This document shows positions 42,564 through 52,190 of a stretch of DNA of 64,000 bases, piece by piece. The notes under the pieces were generated by a model, which did not search any database, was not told the DNA's origin, and saw nothing but the letters and a program-made list of their open reading frames with translations. How positions within the stretch are numbered: the stretch's first letter is position 1; every line of letters starts with the position of its first letter. The translations under genes and the position numbers were made by a program. This DNA comes from JABDIP01 sp965212545 (GTDB lineage: Bacteria > Pseudomonadota > Alphaproteobacteria > DSM-16000 > Inquilinaceae), in the NCBI GenBank assembly GCA_965212545.1, contig CBDBVB010000036.1, forward strand, positions 61,638-125,637. The letters are read 5' to 3'.

Positions 42564-43787
42564 ATGCCCCGGTTCCGATACAAGGCAGTAACCGCGTCCG
42601 GCGAGGTCGTCGAGGGCGAGATGGAGGGCGCAGCCAGGTCCGAGATCATCGACCGGTTGCAAAGCGATGGCGGCGTCCCGATCAGGGCTGATGAGATCCG
42701 TAGCCGTGCTGCGCCTGCCGGCCGCCGGTTCAAGCTGTTCACCGGCGGCCGAAAGCTGAGCGATGCCGATCTGGTAACGGTTATGCGCGAACTGGCGACG
42801 CTGATGCAGGCGCGGCTGCCGCTGGACCGGGCCCTTGCCACGCTGGCCGACGTGGCCGAGGACGGGCCGCGCCAGGACTTCATGCGCCAGGTACTGGACC
42901 AGGTCCGGTCCGGTGCGACCCTGGCCGACGCCCTGCAGGACTCCGGCCACCCGCTGCCGGCCATCATTCCCGGCATGATCCGCGCCGGGGAAGCCGGCGG
43001 CCAATTGGAGGCGGTCCTGGCGCAATTGGCCGAGACCCTTGAGCACGCGCGGGCACTGAAGGAGCATGTGGTTTCGGCGTTGATCTATCCGGCGTTCGTA
43101 CTGGTCACCGCCCTGGCGGCGCTGGTGCTGCTGCTGGTCGCCGTGCTGCCGGAATTCCGGCCGTTGTTCGAGCAGACCGGCGCCGATATGCCGGTCTCGA
43201 CCCAGTTGATGATCGCGACCGGTGAGGGGCTGCGGTCCTATGGCGCGATCGTCGCCCTGGTGCTGGCGCTGCTGTTCCTGGTGCTCAAGCGCTCGCTTGG
43301 CAGGCCGTCCGGGCGGCTTGCCTGGGATCGCTTCATGTTGCGGCTGCCCTTGTTCCGGGCGCTGGTCGTCAAGCTGGAAACGGCGCGGTTCACCCGCACC
43401 CTGGCGACCCTGCTGGGCAATGGCCTGCCGTTGATGGAGGCCCTTCCGATCGCCATCGGCACGGTCGGCAACCGGGCGATGCGCCAGGCGCTGGGCGGGC
43501 TTGCGCCCAGGCTGAAGCGGGGCGAACACCTCTCCACCGCACTGGATTCCTGCGAGCCGGTGCCGCAATTGGCGGTGCGCATGATCAGGGTCGGCGAGGA
43601 AGGCGACCAGTTCGAACAGATGCTGGTCAAGGTCGGGGGCATTTACGAAGATGAGGTCAAACGTACTGTACAGAGAATGCTGGCGCTGCTGGTCCCAAGC
43701 GTGACATTGGGCCTCGGAGTGATCGTCGCCCTGATCGTCGGATCGATGATGTCGGCGATTCTCGGCGCATACGATCTGCCGATCTGA
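42564..43787 (+). CDS. gspF: Type II secretion inner-membrane protein GspF
   Basis: A 407-residue platform protein with two cytoplasmic T2SSF domains each starting with a helical bundle (FRYKAVTASGEVVEGEMEG at the N-terminus; DADLVTVMRELATLMQARLPLDRALATLADV) and three membrane helices (around residues 180, 230 and 385). It contacts GspE and the assembly platform. The ATG at 42564 is the start since the homology (MPRFRYKAV) begins there. The gene is intact. Confidence 0.93.
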   Translation: MPRFRYKAVTASGEVVEGEMEGAARSEIIDRLQSDGGVPIRADEIRSRAAPAGRRFKLFTGGRKLSDADLVTVMRELATLMQARLPLDRALATLADVAEDGPRQDFMRQVLDQVRSGATLADALQDSGHPLPAIIPGMIRAGEAGGQLEAVLAQLAETLEHARALKEHVVSALIYPAFVLVTALAALVLLLVAVLPEFRPLFEQTGADMPVSTQLMIATGEGLRSYGAIVALVLALLFLVLKRSLGRPSGRLAWDRFMLRLPLFRALVVKLETARFTRTLATLLGNGLPLMEALPIAIGTVGNRAMRQALGGLAPRLKRGEHLSTALDSCEPVPQLAVRMIRVGEEGDQFEQMLVKVGGIYEDEVKRTVQRMLALLVPSVTLGLGVIVALIVGSMMSAILGAYDLPI

Positions 43788-43823
43788 CGGCGCGGCATTC
43801 TTGATGATGTTCAGGAGAGCGCA

Positions 43824-44255
43824 ATGAAACGCGACGATCGTGGATCGCGACGGGAAGGCGGTTTCACGCTTGTGGAACTGCTGGTGGTTCTGGCCATCAT
43901 CGGCCTGTTGGCGGTGCTGGTGGCGCCGCGGGTGATCCAGTATCTCAGCGGTGCCAAGGTGGACACCGCCACGGTCCAGATCGACCGGCTGGCAGGGGTG
44001 CTCGACCTCTACCGCCTGGAGGTCGGCGCCTACCCGTCCCAGGAGGAGGGGCTGGCGGTCCTGTTCGATCGCCCGCAGAACGCAGTCAGTTGGAACGGGC
44101 CTTACATCCGCAACAGGAAATCACTGACCGATCCCTGGGGCAATCCCTATGGCTATCGCTATCCGGGCGAGCACGGCGAATTCGACCTGTATTCCCTGGG
44201 TGCGGACGGACGGGAAGGCGGCGAAGGTGAGAATCAGGACATCACCAGCTGGTAG
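43824..44255 (+). CDS. gspG: Major pseudopilin GspG
   Basis: A 143-residue pseudopilin. The prepilin peptidase site is EGG/FTLVELLVVLAIIGLLA near residue 13, with Glu at +5. The C-terminal part has the WGPYIRN, DPWGNPYGYRYPGEHGEFDLYSLGADG calcium-binding block typical of GspG. It forms the body of the pseudopilus. A clear ribosome site (CAGGAGAGCGCA) precedes the ATG. It overlaps the start of gspH. Confidence 0.95.
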   Translation: MKRDDRGSRREGGFTLVELLVVLAIIGLLAVLVAPRVIQYLSGAKVDTATVQIDRLAGVLDLYRLEVGAYPSQEEGLAVLFDRPQNAVSWNGPYIRNRKSLTDPWGNPYGYRYPGEHGEFDLYSLGADGREGGEGENQDITSW

Positions 44256-44695
44256 CCGGCCTGGCGCGGCCGGCTTCACGCTGGTCGAGTTGCTGGTCGT
44301 CCTGCTGATCCTGGGATTGCTGACGGCGATCGCCGCGCCGCATTTCGGGCGCGTGGCGCCGCGGCTCGAAGCCAAGGCGACGGCGCGCCAGACCGTGGCT
44401 CTGCTGCGCGAGGCGCGGGGACTGGCGATCCGCGACAACCGCGAGGTGGCGGTGGTGGTGGATCTGGACGCCAGGGCGATGGCGATCGACAGTGGCCGCC
44501 GGATGGACTTCGCCAACAAACCTCGGCCTGCAACTGCTGACCGGCACCGCCGAACTGATCGACGATGGCAGCGGAAGGATCCGGTTCTATCCGGACGGCA
44601 CTTCGACCGGTGGGCGCGTCACCGTCACCGATGCCGGCCGTGACTACAATGTGCGGATCGACTGGCTGACCGGCCGGGTGACGGTCGATGACTGA
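44227..44695 (+). CDS. gspH: Minor pseudopilin GspH (one frameshift)
   Basis: About 155 residues after correction. A GTG start at 44227, overlapping gspG, leads directly to the peptidase site AAGFTLVELLVVLLILGLLTAIAA. The first frame ends early in an Arg-rich tail; removing one A from AAA at 44518-44520 continues into NLGLQLLTGTAELIDDGSGRIRFYPDG, which is normal GspH sequence. The corrected length (469 bases less 1) is a multiple of three. It overlaps gspI by 8 bases. Confidence 0.85.
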
Positions 44696-45102
44696 ATTGG
44701 CCCGGACCATGCCCTGCCGCCGCGACCGGGGCTTTACCTTGCTGGAGGTGCTGGTCGCCTTCGCCATCCTGACGGTTGCGCTGGGCGGTCTGTTGTTGGC
44801 CTTCTCCGACGGGCTGCGGATGGCCCAGCGCTCGGTGGCGGTGTCCAATGCAACGCTGCAGGCGCAGTCGCTGATGGAAGAGGTTGGAAAGACGATCCCG
44901 ATGCGACCCGGCCGGGTGACCGGCACCTTCGACGACGGCTCGCGCTGGCAGGTCATGGTCGCGCCGTTCGACACCGGAGAAAGCGGGGCCGCCGCGGTCG
45001 TGCGAAGCCTGTTTGCCTTTCGCGTCGATGTGACGATCGAATGGGATGGCGGCCGTTCGCTGACCTTGTCCAGCTCTGCGATTGGCGCCGGACGATGCCT
45101 GA
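44688..45102 (+). CDS. gspI: Minor pseudopilin GspI (one frameshift)
   Basis: About 137 residues after correction, with peptidase site RDRGFTLLEVLVAFAILTVALGG. The uncorrected frame runs out of family sequence after LTLSSS. Removing one base near 45073-45076 gives the typical GspI end LTLSSLRLAPDDA and a stop (TGA 45100-45102) that overlaps the gspJ ATG at 45095. That fit favours the corrected reading. Confidence 0.82.
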
Positions 45103-45755
45103 TATGCGCCGCCCGTCACGCCAGTCCGGCTTTACGCTGGTCGAACTGCTGGTCGCCATCGTCCTGCTGGGGATGATCACGGTGGCGCTGTTCGGCGGCA
45201 TTCGTTTCGGTGCGCGGAGCTGGGAGGCCGGTCACCAGCGATTGGAGCAGATCAATGAGGTCGAAGTCGCCCAGACCGTGTTGCGGCGGCTTCTGGGCAA
45301 GGCCCGCGAGGTCACATTGTTCGACGCCGCCCGCAGCAGCGATGCGGTCTCGTTCAGCGGCCGCTCCGATGCCGTGTTCTTCGCCGCGCCGCTGCCGGCC
45401 CATCGCGGCATCGGCGGCGCCTATGGTTTTTCGCTCCAGGTATCCGATCGCCTCGGCAGTGGCGATCTTGTACTGGCCTGGCGCCTGCAGCGCCCGGAAA
45501 CGCCGCCGGCGGAGGCAGGAGATTTCGAGGATCAAACCGTGCTGCTTGTCGGATGTTCGCGATGTCTCTTTCGCCTATTTCGGGGCGCCTGAGAGTGGCC
45601 GTACGGAGGATTGGCAGGATGTGTGGGACGGCACCGGCGGTCTGCCCCGGCTGGTTCGCATGACGGTCGAATTCGAGGCCGATGACGGCCGGGTCTGGCC
45701 GCCCTTGACGATCGCGCCGGCGCTTGCGGCAACGGTGACCGGGGAGACGCGATGA
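45095..45755 (+). CDS. gspJ: Minor pseudopilin GspJ (one frameshift)
   Basis: About 219 residues after correction. The peptidase site is RQSGFTLVELLVAIVLLGMIT. The first frame ends at 45592; removing one T from TT at 45546-45547 leads into the GspJ block (VSFAYFGAPESGR, LPRLVRMTVEFEADDGRVWPPL) and a stop at 45755. That stop overlaps the gspL ATG (ATGA). GspJ is at the tip of the pseudopilus with I and K. Confidence 0.85.
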
Positions 45756-46886
45756 GCAGTTCCTCGGAGTTCGGCGGCGTGACGTCGATCAGATCCCTGC
45801 TTCCAGGCGATAACCGGGTTCTTTCGATGGTGGGGACGGGAGCTTGCGGCCTGCATCCCGGCCCGACTGCGCTCGGTACTGCGTCGGCGGTCCGGTACGC
45901 TGGTCGTGTGTCTGGAGCCTGGCGAGGCGGTGTTGCGGTTCCGCAAATCCGGCGGAAACGATGGAGATCGGCCGCGTCGCCTTCGACCGGGAAACGCCCG
46001 ACGCTGCCCGTCATGCGGTCACCGACCTGGTGTCCAAGACCCGCCGCCGCACCGGGCAGACGGTTCTGGTGCTGCCGGACGACCAGATCCTGCGGCGGGT
46101 AATCGAATTGCCCCTGGCGGCGCGGGAGAATCTGCGCGAGGTGGTGTCGTTCGAGATGGACCGATACACGCCGTTTGCCGCCGAAGACGTGATGTTCGAC
46201 GTTCGGCCGGTGTCCGCCGATCAGGAAGCCCAGACCCTGACCGCCGAACTTGCTGCCGTGCCCAAGGCTGCTGCCGCTGGCTTGGAAGCCGCGGTCGAAG
46301 CCTGGGGACTGCACCCGGACATCCTGTGTTTCGCCGATGATCGCAATGCCGAAGCGCCGGAAACCGACTTCGTGTTTCGTCGGCCGGAAATCCGCCGCGG
46401 CGATTTGTCCAGCCGGCTGGCTATCATGCTCTGGGTCTGCGCCGGACTGCTGGCGGCCGCGCTGGTTGCCCTGCCGCTGCAGCGTCAGCGCGCCGTGCTG
46501 GCCGATTACGAAGCCCAGCTCTCTGCGCGCCGGACCGAGGCGGCGGCGGTCGAGATCCTGCGTCGGCAGGTCGCCGAGACCGCCGGGATCTCCGATCTGC
46601 TGGTCGGGCGCAAAGATGGCGCGCCCGGCCGCGGTCGCCTTGCTGAACGAAATCACACGCCTGCTTCCGGACGATACCTGGCTGCTGCAGATCCGGGCGT
46701 TCGGCGATCAGCTGACCATGGGCCGGGTATTCCGGCGCGGCATCGGCACTGATCCCCGTTTTGGAGGCGTCCGAGTTCTTCACGGAGGTGAGATTCGAGG
46801 CGCCAGTCACGCTGGACGGCCGGATCGGGCTCGAGCGCTTCAACCTGTCGGCCAAGGTGGCTGGCGAACCGGAGGGCGATTCGTGA
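45752..46886 (+). CDS. gspL: Type II secretion protein GspL (four frameshifts)
   Basis: About 376 residues in the corrected reading. The cytoplasmic actin-like half (VVCLEPGEAVLRFRKSGG, RVIELPLAARENLREVVSFEMDRYTPF) is PilM-like; a membrane helix follows near residue 235 (IMLWVCAGLLAAALVALPL), then a PilN-like periplasmic half. Four one-base excesses restore one frame: GGG at 45816-45818, AAA at 45956-45958, AAA at 46612-46614 and GGG at 46720-46722. The corrected end is FNLSAKVAGEPEGDS with a stop at 46886 that overlaps the gspM start. It links GspE to the platform. Confidence 0.8.
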
Positions 46887-47464
46887 TCCTGCCGGATTGG
46901 GTTGCGCGGCTGGCCGCGGTCGCATTGCTGCTGATGTCGCTGGCTGCGGCATATGTCCTTGCGGTGACCCCCCTGCTTGACGGCTACCGGCAGACCGCCA
47001 AAGCCATCGTCGACACACGGGACCTGTTGGCGCGCTTCGAGCGCCAGGCCTCGGCGCGCGCGGACCTGGAAGGGCAGCTGACGGCGCTGCAGGATCTGGT
47101 GGCACGGCAGGGCCACTACCTGGACGGCGCCACCTACGCGGTCGCGGCGGCGTCGCTTCAGGACAATGTGAAAGCAATCGTCGAGGGCCAGGGCGGCGAG
47201 GTCCAGAGCATTCAGACCATGCCGTCGGCGGCCAATGACGAGAGCCGGCGAGTGGCGATCCGCATACAGTCGGTAATGACCATCGAGCCGTTGCTTCACA
47301 CGATCCATCGGCTGGAATCCGGCGCGCCGTACCTGTTCCTCGACAATCTGGAAATCCAGGGCCGGCTCAGCCGCCGGGCCCGGCAGGGCGAATACAGCGA
47401 CGAGGAAACCGAACTGCTGGTCTGGTTCGACCTGTTCGGATTCCTGCCACCGGCGATGGAATGA
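46883..47464 (+). CDS. gspM: Type II secretion protein GspM
   Basis: A 193-residue bitopic protein starting at a GTG (46883) that overlaps the gspL stop. The N-terminal helix is RLAAVALLLMSLAAAYVLAVTPLLDGYRQ and a coiled coil follows (residues 40-75), then a ferredoxin-like periplasmic domain. It pairs with GspL. Intact. It is followed by about 84 bases before the gspC-like gene, with an AT-rich tract that could hold a promoter. Confidence 0.85.
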   Translation: MILPDWVARLAAVALLLMSLAAAYVLAVTPLLDGYRQTAKAIVDTRDLLARFERQASARADLEGQLTALQDLVARQGHYLDGATYAVAAASLQDNVKAIVEGQGGEVQSIQTMPSAANDESRRVAIRIQSVMTIEPLLHTIHRLESGAPYLFLDNLEIQGRLSRRARQGEYSDEETELLVWFDLFGFLPPAME

Positions 47465-47548
47465 GTTGATGAGTTTTGTTTACCAAAAGCCAAGGTCCCG
47501 CTGCCAGATTGACCCTCTGACGGCCCATTGGCGGGCCGGGAGGCGATA

Positions 47549-48052
47549 ATGAGCGGGCGAAGCGGCATTCTGGCCGGTCCGGTGCTGCCGGCAATCCTCT
47601 GCCTGGCGCTGGGCGCGGCCCTGTTTCAGGAATTCAACCGCCCGCCGGAAGTAGGTGCCGGGTCAGGCGCGGCGATCTCGCGCGGCGGCGATCTGCCGGG
47701 CGGGAGGGCCGCCGACCCGTTCGTGCTGCCGCCGGTTGCAGCCTTTGCCGAGATCGCCGCACGGCCGGTGTTTTCGCCGACGCGGCGGATGCCGGACGAT
47801 TATGACCCGGAGCCGAATATCGCCGATTTGGCGCCGGCCCGCCGCGAAGAGCTGGATGTGGTCGTGGTCGGGATCGTCACCGGCCCGCGCGAACTGGCGC
47901 TGCTGCGGTCCGATTCCGGCGATCGGCTGCTTCCCATGGGGGAAGGCGACCAGCTGTCCGGTTGGACCCTGGTCGCAATCGAGCCTTTTCGCCTGGTGTT
48001 CAAGCGGGACGATGACGAGCAGATGGTCGAGATCGAGTATCGGGGCGACTGA
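47549..48052 (+). CDS. gspC: GspC-like / HR-domain protein of the secretion operon
   Basis: A 167-residue bitopic protein. One N-terminal helix (ILAGPVLPAILCLALGAALFQEF) is followed by an unstructured linker and a small beta-domain (ELDVVVVGIVTGPRELALLRSDSGDRLLPMGEGDQLSGWTLVAIEPFRLVFK) that resembles the homology region of GspC, which touches the secretin. No PDZ domain follows. GspN or PilP-like is the other option. The ATG at 47549 has a GGGAGG ribosome site. It comes right before the secretin, which is normal for GspC. Confidence 0.7.
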   Translation: MSGRSGILAGPVLPAILCLALGAALFQEFNRPPEVGAGSGAAISRGGDLPGGRAADPFVLPPVAAFAEIAARPVFSPTRRMPDDYDPEPNIADLAPARREELDVVVVGIVTGPRELALLRSDSGDRLLPMGEGDQLSGWTLVAIEPFRLVFKRDDDEQMVEIEYRGD

Positions 48053-48195
48053 CCGCCTCGGGAAAGCGCCGCGGGTTCGCCCGTGGCAGATGGGACATCC
48101 TTGTGACTCAAGATTTTGTATACGTTAGGGGCCGTCCCTGCATACCATCCAGGGAATTTGGAGGCGCGACGCGTCATCCAGGAACGGCGGACAAC

Positions 48196-50412
48196 GTGAA
48201 CACAATCGGCGGCGGCAGGACTCTTTACGTTCCGCGGATGATCGCAGGCGCCGTCTGCGCGCTCGCCGTCCTGCTGCTGGGCGCCGGGTGCGTGCCGCTG
48301 GACGACAGGCGCAAGGACTATCCGGCCTTCGGCGGCACCGGTTTGACACCGGCGTCAGCCGACCGGGTCGGTGCGCCAAACCGGCTGACTGCGCCGACGC
48401 AGGCAGCCGAACCGGACGCGGTCGGCGGGTCGGGCCTGCAGACGGCGGAGCTATATCGGGGCACCGGTCAGCTTGTCGGTCGGGCCTCCCCGAGCCTGCC
48501 GGTTGCGGTATCGGGGAACGGCGTCACGCTCAATTTCGTCGATGCCGAGATCAGTGATGTCGTGGCCGCCATCCTCGGCGAAACACTGGGGATGAACTAC
48601 GAGATCGATCCACGGGTCCAGGGAAAGGTCACCGTCCGGACCGCCAAGCCTCTACCCCGCGATACGGTCATCCCGACGCTTGAGGAAATCCTGGCGACAC
48701 GCGGTGCCGTGCTGGTCCGCTCCGACACGATCAATCGCGTCCTTCCAGCGGATGCCGCGGCAGCGACCATCGGCTCGGAGAGCTTCCGATCTGGTCCGGA
48801 TCGGTTCGACCAGGGTTTCGGACTGTATTTCTTTCCGCTCGAGTACACCTTCGCCCAATCGCTTCGCACCGTGCTCGAGCCGTTCGTGCCGCCAGGCCGG
48901 GTCCTCCGCGCCGACCCGGAGCGCAATCTGCTCATCTTCACTGGCACCTCGGTCGAGTCGCGCGACATGGAATCGCTGATTGCCGCATTCGATATCGATC
49001 GCATGGCCGGGATGTCCTTTGGACTCTACCCGGTGAGCTTTTGCCGATCTGCCGTCGCTGATCAACGAACTGCAGGCGGTGTTCGGGGCTGGCGGCGAAG
49101 GCCCGGCCGCGGGCGTCGTCTCATTCCTGCCGGTGGAGCGGCTGAATGCTGTCCTGGCCGTCTCATCTCAGCCGAAATTATCTCGACGATATCCAGGCGT
49201 GGATCGCGCGCCTGGACCGCGGCGAGGAGGGTGTCGGGCGTCGGATCTATGTCTATCGGGTCCAGAACGGTCGCGCCGTCGATCTGGCCGAGACGCTGGG
49301 GGCAATTCTGGCGGATGCAGGCTTGGCGCCGCAATCGGACCGCGACCGGCTGGCCCCGGGGCTGGAGCCGGTCGAGCTTTCGCGCGCTCCGGAGACGGCC
49401 GGCGTTGCCGATGCTGCGGGGGCCGCCGACGCGGGAAACGCAGGTCTACCGGAGCGAAGCACAGGCATCTCGTTCTCCGGGCGACGGCAGCGCTGGTATC
49501 CCGTTCTCCGGCTCCGGCGCCGACATGCGCATCGTCGCCGATCCGCGCAACAACGCACTGCTGGTCTGGTCGACTCCGGCGGAATACCGGATGATCCTGA
49601 CGACCATCCGCGAGTTGGACATCATTCCGCTCCAGACGCTGATCGAGGCGACCATCGTCGAGGTCACGTTGCGTGACAATCTGGAATACGGCCTGCAATG
49701 GTTCTTCCGGGCGGGCGATAGCAGCTTCACCTTCAGCGATACGGCAACCGGGGCGATTGCGCCGTCCTTCCCGGGATTCTCCTACGTGCTCTCCGCGACC
49801 GACGTTCAGGTGGTGTTGGATGCGCTGACGGAGATCACCGACATCAAGGTGATCTCGTCGCCGCAGCTCCTGGTGCTCGATAACGAGGCGGCCCGACTGC
49901 AGGTCGGCGACGAAGTGCCGATCGCAACGCAATCGTCACAGTCGATCGACGACCCGGCGGCACCGTTGGTCAGCACGATCGAATACCGCGACACCGGCGT
50001 GATCCTGGAAGTCACCCCGCGCGTCAATGCCGGCGGCCTGGTGGTGCTGGACATCGTGCAGGAAGTCAGCACGGTCTCGGAGACCACCTCATCGACCCTC
50101 AACTCACCGACCATCTCGACCCGTCGGATCGAAAGCACCGTCGCGGTCCAGGGCGGCGAAACCGTGGCCCTCGGCGGTCTGATCGAGGACACGCGGACGG
50201 ATATCGAGATCGGCATTCCGCTGTTGGCCGACATCCCGATCCTGGGCAACCTGTTCAAGACGACGACCGATCGGATTGAGCGAACCGAACTACTGGTTCT
50301 GCTGACACCCCGCGTCGTCCGGGACTTGCAGGATGCGCGCGACGTGACGCAGGAGCTGCGCGAACGTTTGACCGGTCTGGACGTCTTCACCGGCGGAGAG
50401 TCCGAGGGGTGA
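48196..50412 (+). CDS. gspD: Type II secretin GspD (three frameshifts)
   Basis: About 737 residues. The GTG at 48196 gives a lipoprotein signal ending LLGAGC, with a ribosome site upstream. N0 and N1-type domains follow (GVTLNFVDAEISDVVAAILGETLGMNYEIDPRVQGKVTVRTAKPL), and the C-terminal secretin domain has VISSPQLLVLDNEAARLQVGDEVPI and VALGGLIEDTRTDIEIGIPLLADIPILGNLFKTT. The long frame stays open only because three one-base excesses cancel: TTTT at 49039-49042, AAA at 49175-49177 and GGG at 49479-49481. Between them the true frame reads SFADLPSLINELQAVFG and NYLDDIQAWIARLDRG. It forms the outer-membrane channel. Confidence 0.9.
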   Translation: MNTIGGGRTLYVPRMIAGAVCALAVLLLGAGCVPLDDRRKDYPAFGGTGLTPASADRVGAPNRLTAPTQAAEPDAVGGSGLQTAELYRGTGQLVGRASPSLPVAVSGNGVTLNFVDAEISDVVAAILGETLGMNYEIDPRVQGKVTVRTAKPLPRDTVIPTLEEILATRGAVLVRSDTINRVLPADAAAATIGSESFRSGPDRFDQGFGLYFFPLEYTFAQSLRTVLEPFVPPGRVLRADPERNLLIFTGTSVESRDMESLIAAFDIDRMAGMSFGLYPVSFCRSAVADQRTAGGVRGWRRRPGRGRRLIPAGGAAECCPGRLISAEIISTISRRGSRAWTAARRVSGVGSMSIGSRTVAPSIWPRRWGQFWRMQAWRRNRTATGWPRGWSRSSFRALRRRPALPMLRGPPTRETQVYRSEAQASRSPGDGSAGIPFSGSGADMRIVADPRNNALLVWSTPAEYRMILTTIRELDIIPLQTLIEATIVEVTLRDNLEYGLQWFFRAGDSSFTFSDTATGAIAPSFPGFSYVLSATDVQVVLDALTEITDIKVISSPQLLVLDNEAARLQVGDEVPIATQSSQSIDDPAAPLVSTIEYRDTGVILEVTPRVNAGGLVVLDIVQEVSTVSETTSSTLNSPTISTRRIESTVAVQGGETVALGGLIEDTRTDIEIGIPLLADIPILGNLFKTTTDRIERTELLVLLTPRVVRDLQDARDVTQELRERLTGLDVFTGGESEG

Positions 50413-51308
50413 GACGATCGCCGGTGCGACTGCCGCTCACCCGTGCGGCGGGACAGCGCGGCATCGCCCTGGTCGCGGTGCTCTGGGGACTTGCGATCCT
50501 GTCGATCATCGCGGCGGCGTTCCTGGCCGACACCCGCAGCCAGGGCACAATCGCTCGAAACCTGATGGAGAACGCCAAGGCCCAGGCGTTGGCCGATGCC
50601 GGGGTCTATCGCGCGATCGCCGGCATCCTGTCGATCGACCCGGCGATCGCCTGGCGCGCCGATGGGACCGCCTACCAACTGTCGCTGGGCGAAGGCGAGG
50701 TCGTGATCACGATCGCCGACGAGGGCGGCAAGGTCGACATCAATCGCGCCCAGGACCGCCTGTTGCGCGGGCTGTTCGAGGGGGCCGGAATACCGGAGGA
50801 CGAAGCGGCGGCGCTGATCGATGCGATCCGCGACTTCGCCGACCGCGACGACGACCGCCGGCCGGCCGGGGCCGAAGATGGCGACTATATCGCCGCCGGG
50901 CTGGAATGGGGTGCGAAGGACGCGCCGTTCGAGGCGGTCGAGGAATTGCAGCAGGTGCTTGGCATGTCGCGGCCGCTATACGATCGGCTGGCGCCCTTCC
51001 TGACCGTCCATTCAGGCCGTGCCCAGGTCAATCCGGTGGTGGCTCCGCGAGAGGTGCTTTTGGCGATGCCGGGACTTGGCGAAGAACAGGTCGATGCTCT
51101 GTTGGCCCGGCGGGCGGACGCCGGCGATGCCCGGGCTCGTTCGGTCGGGACCGCCTTTACCATCCGTGCCGCGGCGGTGACGAGTGGCGGCGGCCAATTC
51201 ATCCGCGAGGCCGTGGTGCAGCGGACCGCCGACCGCCGCAACCCTTACCTGATCCGCGAATGGCGACAGTTCTGGACCAGTCAGACGCCGGAGGGTGAGT
51301 CCAGCTGA
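50409..51308 (+). CDS. gspK: Minor pseudopilin GspK
   Basis: A 299-residue protein. The GTG start at 50409 overlaps the gspD stop. The pseudopilin N-terminus is QRGIALVAVLWGLAILSIIAAAF, with no Glu at +5, as is characteristic of GspK. The large helical domain inserted before the end (DAIRDFADRDDDRRPAGAEDGDY... EWGAKDAPFEAVEELQQVLGM) is typical of the family. It caps the pseudopilus tip with I and J. It ends the gsp operon. Confidence 0.93.
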   Translation: MRRSPVRLPLTRAAGQRGIALVAVLWGLAILSIIAAAFLADTRSQGTIARNLMENAKAQALADAGVYRAIAGILSIDPAIAWRADGTAYQLSLGEGEVVITIADEGGKVDINRAQDRLLRGLFEGAGIPEDEAAALIDAIRDFADRDDDRRPAGAEDGDYIAAGLEWGAKDAPFEAVEELQQVLGMSRPLYDRLAPFLTVHSGRAQVNPVVAPREVLLAMPGLGEEQVDALLARRADAGDARARSVGTAFTIRAAAVTSGGGQFIREAVVQRTADRRNPYLIREWRQFWTSQTPEGESS

Positions 51309-51318
51309 CCGGGGCCGG

Positions 51319-51684
51319 TCAACAATTCCCGACCGGGATGCCGTTCACGAACGAGCAGTTTCCGTCGCTCATATAGGTCCCGAACGGGCCGCGATCGAGC
51401 GTGCCCGAATAGTTGGTCCCGCTACCCTGCCCGGCCGTCGCACCGCCGATCTGGCCACGCGGCGTCGGATCGCCGGCATATCCCCAGACGCCGGTGTTCG
51501 GGTTGACCCAATAGGCGCCGTTGGGAACGTAGCCTCCTGCCATCTGGTCCAGCACATAGAGCTGTTCGGCAGACATGAGCTGGCCGTTGACGACGACGAA
51601 ACGCTGCTGCGCCTGTGACGGGGCGCTGGCGACTGTGGCCGCGATGGCGAAGGCCAGTGCGATGAGGAAGCGTGTGAATTGCAT
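51319..51684 (-). CDS. Small secreted protein with a conserved YVPNGAYWVNP motif
   Basis: 121 residues with a signal peptide (ending SQA near residue 25). The mature part holds the repeated short motif GQLMSAEQLYVLDQMAGGYVPNGAYWVNPNTGVWGYAGDP, seen in many alphaproteobacterial exported proteins of unknown function, and a pair of Cys at the C-terminus. The start at 51684 was chosen for the signal. It converges on gspK, 10 bases away. Confidence 0.75.
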   Translation of the reverse strand: MQFTRFLIALAFAIAATVASAPSQAQQRFVVVNGQLMSAEQLYVLDQMAGGYVPNGAYWVNPNTGVWGYAGDPTPRGQIGGATAGQGSGTNYSGTLDRGPFGTYMSDGNCSFVNGIPVGNC

Positions 51685-51918
51685 GCGGGCTGAATATGGC
51701 ATTCTCGAAATACTCCCATGCGAATCGAAGCCTGGCGTCGGCCGCTTGGACCGATATGGCAACGTGGCGCAGTCTGCGCTCCGGTCGGTCCAGGAAATAT
51801 GACGATGGTCACAGGCCGGTCACGGGCCAATGCATTCGGCGGAATTAACGGAGTTTTTGTGAATAATGCCGAATATCTCCCCAAGCACACTGGAGTTCTG
51901 CTTGAAAGGAGACGCCAG

Positions 51919-52116
51919 ATGAACGCGCCAACCAACACCGCCCGCCATGCGGATGAAACCGTTGCGAGAGAGCAATATGCGAAGCTGAGCCGGACTCGCC
52001 GCAGTCAATACATAGTTGACGGCATACGATCGCTGATCCGGGCCGCATTCGGCGCCCCGTCGGGTAAGACGAGCACCGGATCTCGCGCAGATATGCAGGG
52101 CACCGCGACGCGCTGA
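51919..52116 (+). CDS. Small basic protein, unknown
   Basis: 65 residues, preceded by a strong ribosome site (GAAAGGAGACGCC). It has no hydrophobic segment. The N-terminal half is polar and helical (ARHADETVAREQYAKLSRTRRSQYIVDGIRSLIRAAF) and basic, in the style of small DUF1127-related or stress-induced proteins, although the family signature is not clear. The stop is at 52116. The 230 bases upstream hold no other gene; an AT-rich tract there might be the promoter. Confidence 0.6.
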   Translation: MNAPTNTARHADETVAREQYAKLSRTRRSQYIVDGIRSLIRAAFGAPSGKTSTGSRADMQGTATR

Positions 52117-52190
52117 TCTCGGATCACCTGGGAACTCAGTACCGAGCCGCCCACTCGGACCGGAGTGAGCCCTCGGCGGCGGCACGGCCG